Assembly: GCA_022707725.1 (NCBI GenBank)
Contig: JAKJAB010000012.1
Coordinates: 1 to 9,041, forward strand
DNA: 9,041 bases
Source of the DNA: Chloroflexota bacterium
GTDB taxonomy: Bacteria; Chloroflexota; Anaerolineae; B4-G1; SLSP01
Reading direction: 5' to 3'
Of the stretch, positions 1 to 5,433 are shown in pieces (within the stretch, counting starts at the first letter, position 1; the number at the start of each line of letters is the position of its first letter). The translations under genes and the position numbers were made by a program. Under the pieces are notes generated by a model, which was given only the letters and a program-made list of their open reading frames with translations, was not told the DNA's origin and ran no database searches.

Positions 1-1529
1 CGCAACAATCGCGCACGCTGCGCGAGATCGGGGCATCTTTGATCACGGCGTTCGATACAAAAGGGTTGGCGGACGCTTTGGCCGAGGTCTTGACGACATT
101 GGGGATATCCAGTGCGTATCTCGCACTTTATGAACAACGCTCTGGGTTGATTGGCAAAGATCAACACCCCTATGCCTATCCTGATCCGGCGCCGGAGTGG
201 TCGCGTTTGCTGCTGGCTTATACAGAAAATGGACGGATTGCGTTGGGGGCTGATGGGCTGCGTTTGCGTTCTCGGCAGCTCGTGCCACCGGACTTGTGGC
301 CGCAGGGCAGACAATACAGTTATGTCGTCAGCCCGCTCTACTTCCAGGAAAACCAGTTTGGGTTTGCGATGCTCGAGATCGGGCCGCGAGATGGGGATGT
401 TTACGATGTCTTACGCGGAGAAATGTCGAGCGCATTGCAAGGCAATCTGTTGCGGGAGCAGGTGAGGGAGCGGGCGGTGCAGCTGCAGACGGTGGCGGAG
501 GTTTCGCAGGCCACGAGCAGCATTTTGGAGCCGGAAGTATTGATCGAGCAGATTGTGAACCTGGTCCGGGAGCGGTTCGACCTGTATTACGTTGGGCTGT
601 TCCTCGTCGACCAGGCCGGTGAATGGGCGGTGCTGCGGGCCGGCACCGGCGAGGCCGGGCAGCAGATGCTGGCGCACGAGCACAAACTCGAGGTCGGCGG
701 CGAGTCGATGATCGGGTGGTGCATTGCCAACAAGCAGGCGCGTATCGCGTTGGACGTGGGTGAGGATGCCGCGCGCTTCGACAACCCATTCCTGCCCGAA
801 ACGCGCTCCGAATTGGCGCTGCCACTCGTTAGCCGGGGCGAGGCCATCGGCGCGTTGACGATTCAATCTACTGAGGGGGCCGCATTCAGCGCCGAGGACA
901 TCGCCGTGTTGCAGACAATGGCTGATCAGGTCGCCAACGCCATCGAGAATGTGCATCTGTTCAACCGCTCGCAGGAGGCGTTGCGCGAGATGGAAGTGAC
1001 ACAGCGCCGTTACCAGCAGCGCGCGTGGAGTGAGTATGCGCAAGTGGCCCCAGTAATTAGCTATGAGATGCATCCTCCCGACCGCGCGCCACTGGGAGAC
1101 AAAGTTTTGCCTGAAATTCGGGTGGCGTTGGAACGTACCGAACCGACAGTCCTGCGCAAGCCTGGCACTGGCACGGCGTTGGTCGCGCCGATCACCCAGC
1201 GCGGTACGGCAATTGGCGCCTTGGGCGTACATCTGGAGGATACCGGGCGCGAACTGACCGAGGATCAGCTTGCCCTGGTGCAGGTCGTGGCTGAGCGAGT
1301 CGGATTGGTGGCTGAGACCCTGCGTTTGTTGGATGATACGCAGCGGCGTGCGGCCCGCGAGCGGACGATCGGGCAAGTAGCCGGGCGCATCCGCGAGACG
1401 TTGGATATGGAGGCGATGTTGCGCATCGCCGCCGAGCAAATCTGCCAGACATTGGGTCTGGAGAATCTAGTCGTGCGCTTGGTTGCTCCAGAGTCTGTAA
1501 AGGTCGATACTGAAGGAACGCAAGGGTAG
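1..1529 (+). CDS. Multi-GAF sensor protein, 5'-truncated by the window
   Basis: The reading frame is open from the left edge (first full codon at position 3) to TAG at 1527-1529, so the true start lies upstream. A TTG at 39 is in frame, but the residues before it (TLREIGASLITAFD, from 18) already belong to the first domain. Domains, numbered from the codon at 3: a GAF-like sensor domain at about 6-150 (motif SPLYFQENQFGFAMLEIGPR); a short helical linker (VRERAVQLQTVAEVS); a canonical GAF at about 167-320 with YYVGLFLVD, SMIGWC and ETRSELALPL; a degenerate second GAF at about 345-443; and a final helix plus strand at about 448-500 (GRIRETLDMEAML, LVVRL). No membrane segment or catalytic domain is visible. 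In proteins I recall with this first domain, the N-terminus is often a periplasmic-binding-protein-like or other sensor module, which cannot be seen here. The role is inferred to be cytoplasmic signal sensing through dimeric GAFs; the ligand is unknown. The gene lies 60 nt upstream of the Cache receptor gene and is probably co-transcribed with it. Confidence 0.88.
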   Translation, partial: QQSRTLREIGASLITAFDTKGLADALAEVLTTLGISSAYLALYEQRSGLIGKDQHPYAYPDPAPEWSRLLLAYTENGRIALGADGLRLRSRQLVPPDLWPQGRQYSYVVSPLYFQENQFGFAMLEIGPRDGDVYDVLRGEMSSALQGNLLREQVRERAVQLQTVAEVSQATSSILEPEVLIEQIVNLVRERFDLYYVGLFLVDQAGEWAVLRAGTGEAGQQMLAHEHKLEVGGESMIGWCIANKQARIALDVGEDAARFDNPFLPETRSELALPLVSRGEAIGALTIQSTEGAAFSAEDIAVLQTMADQVANAIENVHLFNRSQEALREMEVTQRRYQQRAWSEYAQVAPVISYEMHPPDRAPLGDKVLPEIRVALERTEPTVLRKPGTGTALVAPITQRGTAIGALGVHLEDTGRELTEDQLALVQVVAERVGLVAETLRLLDDTQRRAARERTIGQVAGRIRETLDMEAMLRIAAEQICQTLGLENLVVRLVAPESVKVDTEGTQG

Positions 1530-1589
1530 CTGCGTTGATATTCTGGATATGCTCATCCGAACTCATGTGTGCGGTCGAGAGGTGAAATA
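1530..1589 (+). other. Short intergenic gap in the GAF gene array
   Basis: At 60 nt this is the longest gap in the window. Apart from the Shine-Dalgarno at its end I see no inverted repeat with a T-tract and no convincing paired promoter boxes. TTGATA at 1535-1540 has no good -10 partner at 16-18 nt. Confidence 0.5.
1578..1585 (+). promoter_or_regulatory. Shine-Dalgarno of the Cache-GAF gene
   Basis: AGAGGTGA lies 4 nt before ATG 1590, and its GAGGTGA part is fully complementary to the usual 16S rRNA 3' end. It decides the start, because the in-frame GTG at 1569 lies upstream of it. Confidence 0.7.
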
Positions 1590-3761
1590 ATGTCTATGCA
1601 GAAAGAAAAGCCCAAGATGACGCGCAGTCTGGCCAGGACGCTGTCTCTCGCTTTCTTGGGTTTGACAGGGGCCGCTTTGATCATCGCCTACATTCCGCAA
1701 TTGTACTTATTTATCCAGCAAGGCAATCGGGCGATTACCAGCGAGCAACAATCGATTGCTCAGGAAGCCGCCAATACGGTAGCGGAATTTTTCCTGGTCA
1801 AATTCGATGTCTTGGAGACGACGGCCAGGCTCGGCGACTTTGCACTAGCCTCTCGGCAAGATCAGGAGAAAAACCTGGCGAGTCTGTTAGGATTGCAGCC
1901 CGCCTTTCGCCAGTTGGCTTTTCTGGATACGCGAGGACAGGAACAGATAAAAACCTCGCGGCTATCGCAGGTTGCGTCAGGCAATCTCGTTGACCGAGTC
2001 GAAGGCGATTGGTTGAGTCAGCTCAAGCAGGGTGATCGATATATCAGTCCGATTTACGTCGATGATTTAACAAGCGAGCCTCTGGTGATATTGGCCGTTC
2101 CGGTACAGGACATTTTTGGCGATTTTCAGGGCGCGTTGCTGGCCGAGATGAGCCTCAAGTTCATGTGGGATCTGGTGGGTCGGCTCAAGGTCGGTGAGAC
2201 GGGTCAGGCTTACGTGGTCGATAAGCAAGGCAACCTGATCGCCATCGGAGATACCTCGCGCGTGTTGCGCGGCGAGAACGTCAGGCAATTGAGTCTGGTA
2301 GCGCAATTCATGGCTGACCCTGCGCCTGTTGATAAGGGTGTGACACGTTGGTTGCGGGGTATCGATGGATCCAACGTTGTGGCAACCTATGTCGCTTTAG
2401 GCGTGCCGGATTGGGCCGTCGTCACCGAATTGCCGGTACAGGAAGCGACAGCCCCTTTTGTCGGCAGCGTCTTGGCTTCGTTCATCATGACGTTGGCCAT
2501 CGCCGCGATTGTCGCTTCGGTGGCCGCCTATGCTGCACGGCGTCTGGCTATGCCCTTATTGAACTTAACCGCCACAGCCGGGCGAATTTCTGGGGGTGAA
2601 ATGCACCTTCAAGCCCCGTTGGAAGGCCCTACCGAAGTAGTCGATTTGGCACAAGCCTTCAACCGGATGACGGCGCAATTGCGCGAGACGTTGGCCGGTT
2701 TGGAGCAGCGTGTGGCTGAACGTACGCAGGGCTTGCTCACCGCGGCAGAGGTGTCAAGCGCTACAACGGCAGTGCTGAGTATCGAACAGTTGTTGCCCCA
2801 GGTTGTTGAGTTGGTGCGCGAGCGTTTCAAGCTGTACTATGTAGGCTTGTTCCTGACCGACGAGGCCGGCGAATTTGCCGTCTTGCGCGCCGGTTCAGGT
2901 GAAGCTGGACAGGCCATGCTGGCTCGCCGTCACCAGTTGCCCATCGGCAGCAGCTCGATGGTCGGACGATGTATCCTGACGGGGCATGCGGATATTCAGC
3001 TGGACGTTGGTGAAGCGGCAGTGCGGTTCAGCAATCCTGATTTGCCGGACACGCGTTCCGAGTTAGCTTTACCGCTCCGTGCGGGGAACCAGGTCATCGG
3101 GGCGATGACGGTGCAAAGTGAGCGTGAGGCATATTTTTCGCAGGAAGATATTTCTGTGATGCAGACGGTCGCCGATCAAGTGGCGAACGCTGTGCGCAAT
3201 GCCCGCTTGTTCCAGCAAGCACAGGCCAGCCTGGACGCTGAGCGGCGCGCCTATGGCGAATTGTCGAGTGATGCATGGCGGAGCTTATTGCGGCTCAGTA
3301 CCGAACTGGGATTTGTCAGTGACGGACACAAGACGGTAAAGCGGGCGGATGTCTGGCGGTCGGAAATGGAGACGGCATTGCATACCGGGCAAGCTGCGTT
3401 TGGCCAGGGTGATGTGTCGGCGTTAGCGATGCCGATCAAAGTGCGTGAGCAGGTGATCGGCGTGATCGACGGGCGCAAGCCCGATGGCAGCGTATGGACA
3501 TCCGAAGAGGTTGACTTGCTGGCAGCGCTGACTGACCAGTTGAACGTGGCGTTGGAGAGCGCGCGGCTGTATCTGGAAACCCAGCGCGCCGCCGCTCGCG
3601 AGCGCACGATCGGTGAGGCCACTGGCCGCATCCGCGAGTCGCTCGACATCGAGGCCGTGCTTAAAACGACGGCGAATGAGATCCGCCAGGCCCTCGATCT
3701 GGACACCCTGGTGATTCGCCTGGCGACGCCGGAGACCGACGACGTATCCAGCCTGGCGTAG
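1590..3761 (+). CDS. Transmembrane dCache-HAMP-GAF sensor without output domain
   Basis: A 723-residue membrane receptor. ATG at 1590 is chosen over GTG at 1569 because GAGGTGA (1579-1585) sits at the right distance from it. Domains: TM1 about 17-40; an extracytoplasmic double-Cache domain about 41-288, with YISPIYVDD, LVILAVPVQD, a second-lobe signature VGETGQAYVVDKQGNLIA, and a closing GVPDWAVVTELPV; TM2 about 289-317; HAMP about 315-367 (MPLLNLTATAGRISGGEM, FNRMTAQL); a coiled coil with QRVAERTQGL; GAF about 382-540 (YYVGLFLTD, SMVGRC, DTRSELALPL); a degenerate GAF about 545-670 containing VIGVIDGRKPDG; and a terminal helix-strand stub about 665-712 (GRIRESLDIEAVL, LVIRL). dCache domains typically bind small extracellular molecules; the ligand here is unknown. 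There is no methyl-accepting chemotaxis signalling hairpin, kinase or cyclase, so the output is presumably through a partner. The Cache coding region is locally much less GC-rich than the GAF coding regions. It is followed after 13 nt by the next gene. Confidence 0.93.
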   Translation: MSMQKEKPKMTRSLARTLSLAFLGLTGAALIIAYIPQLYLFIQQGNRAITSEQQSIAQEAANTVAEFFLVKFDVLETTARLGDFALASRQDQEKNLASLLGLQPAFRQLAFLDTRGQEQIKTSRLSQVASGNLVDRVEGDWLSQLKQGDRYISPIYVDDLTSEPLVILAVPVQDIFGDFQGALLAEMSLKFMWDLVGRLKVGETGQAYVVDKQGNLIAIGDTSRVLRGENVRQLSLVAQFMADPAPVDKGVTRWLRGIDGSNVVATYVALGVPDWAVVTELPVQEATAPFVGSVLASFIMTLAIAAIVASVAAYAARRLAMPLLNLTATAGRISGGEMHLQAPLEGPTEVVDLAQAFNRMTAQLRETLAGLEQRVAERTQGLLTAAEVSSATTAVLSIEQLLPQVVELVRERFKLYYVGLFLTDEAGEFAVLRAGSGEAGQAMLARRHQLPIGSSSMVGRCILTGHADIQLDVGEAAVRFSNPDLPDTRSELALPLRAGNQVIGAMTVQSEREAYFSQEDISVMQTVADQVANAVRNARLFQQAQASLDAERRAYGELSSDAWRSLLRLSTELGFVSDGHKTVKRADVWRSEMETALHTGQAAFGQGDVSALAMPIKVREQVIGVIDGRKPDGSVWTSEEVDLLAALTDQLNVALESARLYLETQRAAARERTIGEATGRIRESLDIEAVLKTTANEIRQALDLDTLVIRLATPETDDVSSLA

Positions 3762-3767
3762 AAAGGA
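3762..3767 (+). promoter_or_regulatory. Shine-Dalgarno of the first six-helix GAF gene
   Basis: AAAGGA ends 7 nt before ATG 3775, which favours that ATG over the in-frame GTG at 3769 (spacing only 1 nt). It begins directly after the TAG of the preceding gene (3759-3761). Confidence 0.7.
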
Positions 3768-3774
3768 CGTGACT

Positions 3775-5433
3775 ATGTGGGAAAATATGAAGCGGTTCCT
3801 GTCGCCACCGGTCTTTGCCGGGGATGAAGAAAAGACGCGCATCGCAGCTTTGCTCAACGCCATCCTGTGGATTTTCGTCTTTATCTGCATCGCCGCGGGA
3901 CTTTTCTTTCTCTTTTTGCCCAATCCGGAACTGTCTTTGCCCCTCGTGGGGACATTCCTACTCGTCAACGCCGCTTTGCTGTGGATGATGCGGCGCGGCC
4001 ATGTCTCCGCTGCCAGCCTCTGGTTCCTGATCGGTTTCTGGATATTGATGACCTCCGTATGCGTCTTTTTGGGTGGCACGCAATCTGCTACGTATTGGAG
4101 CTACGTTGTCATCGTCGTTGTCGCCGGTTTGCTGCTGGGAGGACGCGGGGGCATCATTTTTGCCGGACTGAGTGTGGTTGCTACGTTGGGCATTACGCTG
4201 GCCCAGACTGCTAACCTGTTGCCCTCGGCGCTCGGCGCTAGAACGCCTATGGAACAATGGTGGCCGTTGAGCCTGTTTGTGATGGCTACGGCGGGACTGC
4301 TCAACCTGGCCTCGCGCAGCTTGCAGGAGGCTCTCCAGCGCGCCCATAACTACGCCGCTGAACTGGAAGAACAACGTGCCGGCCTGGAAGTCACCGTGGA
4401 AGAACGCACGCGCGAGCTGGCTCGCCGCACCCGTTATCTGGAAGTGACGTCTGCTATTGCGCGTGAGGCGACTTCCGAACTGGAACTCAACGCGCTGATG
4501 ACCAATGTCGTCAATTCGATCAGTCGTCAATTTGGCTTTTACCACACCGCCCTGTTCCTGATCGATCCTACGGGGGAATGGGCCGAGTTGCAAGCGGCCT
4601 CCAGCGAAGGCGGGCTTAAAATGCTGGCGCGTGGCCATCGTCTGCGCGTGGGACAGGAAGGTATGGTCGGCTACGTTTCACGGCGCGGCCAATCGCGCAT
4701 CGCGTTGGACACGGGGCAAGATCGTGTGTTCTTCGGCAATCCCGATTTGCCCTTGACCCGATCGGAAGCCACGTTGCCGTTGCGCACGCGTGGGCAGGTG
4801 ATCGGCGTGCTGGATGCGCAGAGTTCCGAGCCAGAAGCGTTCACCCCAGAAGACGTTGCGGCGCTGCAATCCCTGGCGGACCAAATTGCGACAGCCATCA
4901 ACAACGCCCGCCTGTTCCGGCAGGTCGAGGAAAGCGCCGCTGCCGAGCGCCGCGCTTTTGTGAGCAACCGGCAAACCATACTGCCCGCCGGCGACACCTG
5001 GACGCCACAAATGCAAGCTGCACTCACCCAGGGGCAGATGGCCGCTGATGCCCGGAACACCGCCCTCGCCATCCCGATCAAAGTGCGCGACCAGGTTATC
5101 GGTGTGATTGACGGACGCAAGCCCGATGGCGGCGGCCAGTGGACACAGGAAGAGATTGCCTTGATGCAGGCGCTGGCCGAACAATCCGCGTTGGCTTTGG
5201 AAAGCGCGCGCTTGTATCAGGATACCCAACGCCGCGCGGTCCGCGAGCGCATGGTGGGTGAGGTGACCGGGCGCATCCGCGAGACGTTGGATGTGGAGGC
5301 CGTGCTCAAGACAGCCGCCGACGAAATCCGCCAGGCGCTGCAACTGAAACGCCTGGTCGTGCGCTTGGGCGCGCCGGATGAGGATACCGCGCCGCATAAT
5401 GAGAAAGGACACCAAGATGTGGGACAAGATTAA
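3775..5433 (+). CDS. Six-helix membrane GAF sensor, shortened second GAF
   Basis: A 552-residue protein starting at ATG 3775 (MWENMKRFL). A cytoplasmic N-terminal motif PVFAGDEEKTR (12-22) precedes about six predicted membrane helices: roughly 25-48, 53-72, 79-99, 107-122, 126-145 and 163-182, with an AGLLLGGRG turn between helices 4 and 5. A long coiled coil follows (about 183-225; EVTVEERTRELARRTRYLE). The main GAF spans about 220-383 (QFGFYHTALFLID, AASSEGG, MVGYVS, LTRSEATLPL). The second GAF (about 390-488) keeps IPIKVRDQVIGVIDGRKPDG but lacks about 20 residues present at its N-terminal side in the two flanking paralogues (AWR-containing helix). A C-terminal helix-strand stub ends in LVVRLGAPDE. 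The last residues are read from the ribosome-binding region and first codons of the next gene. The six-helix domain may sense a membrane or extracellular signal, or may only anchor the protein; I do not recognise its ligand. No effector domain is present. It is closest to the next gene in its main GAF. Confidence 0.92.
   Translation: MWENMKRFLSPPVFAGDEEKTRIAALLNAILWIFVFICIAAGLFFLFLPNPELSLPLVGTFLLVNAALLWMMRRGHVSAASLWFLIGFWILMTSVCVFLGGTQSATYWSYVVIVVVAGLLLGGRGGIIFAGLSVVATLGITLAQTANLLPSALGARTPMEQWWPLSLFVMATAGLLNLASRSLQEALQRAHNYAAELEEQRAGLEVTVEERTRELARRTRYLEVTSAIAREATSELELNALMTNVVNSISRQFGFYHTALFLIDPTGEWAELQAASSEGGLKMLARGHRLRVGQEGMVGYVSRRGQSRIALDTGQDRVFFGNPDLPLTRSEATLPLRTRGQVIGVLDAQSSEPEAFTPEDVAALQSLADQIATAINNARLFRQVEESAAAERRAFVSNRQTILPAGDTWTPQMQAALTQGQMAADARNTALAIPIKVRDQVIGVIDGRKPDGGGQWTQEEIALMQALAEQSALALESARLYQDTQRRAVRERMVGEVTGRIRETLDVEAVLKTAADEIRQALQLKRLVVRLGAPDEDTAPHNEKGHQDVGQD
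5404..5409 (+). promoter_or_regulatory. Shine-Dalgarno of the second six-helix GAF gene
   Basis: AAAGGA ends 7 nt before ATG 5417 and lies inside the last codons of the upstream gene. The block GAAAGGAC, then 6 nt, then ATGTGGGA is the same arrangement as at 3761-3782, so the initiation region appears to have been duplicated with the gene. Confidence 0.7.

Noticed and set aside
39..41. TTG as the start of gene 1
   Set aside because: The frame is open to the left edge and the codons before it encode part of the same GAF-like domain. No Shine-Dalgarno is evident.
411..1439. Long minus-strand open frame (342 codons) antisense to gene 1
   Set aside because: It lies wholly opposite a well-supported GAF coding region, and its translation is low in recognisable motifs. 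Long antisense frames are expected in GC-rich coding DNA.
1535..1563. Promoter in the 60-nt gap before the Cache receptor
   Set aside because: TTGATA at 1535-1540 has no acceptable -10 box at normal spacing. One box alone is not enough.
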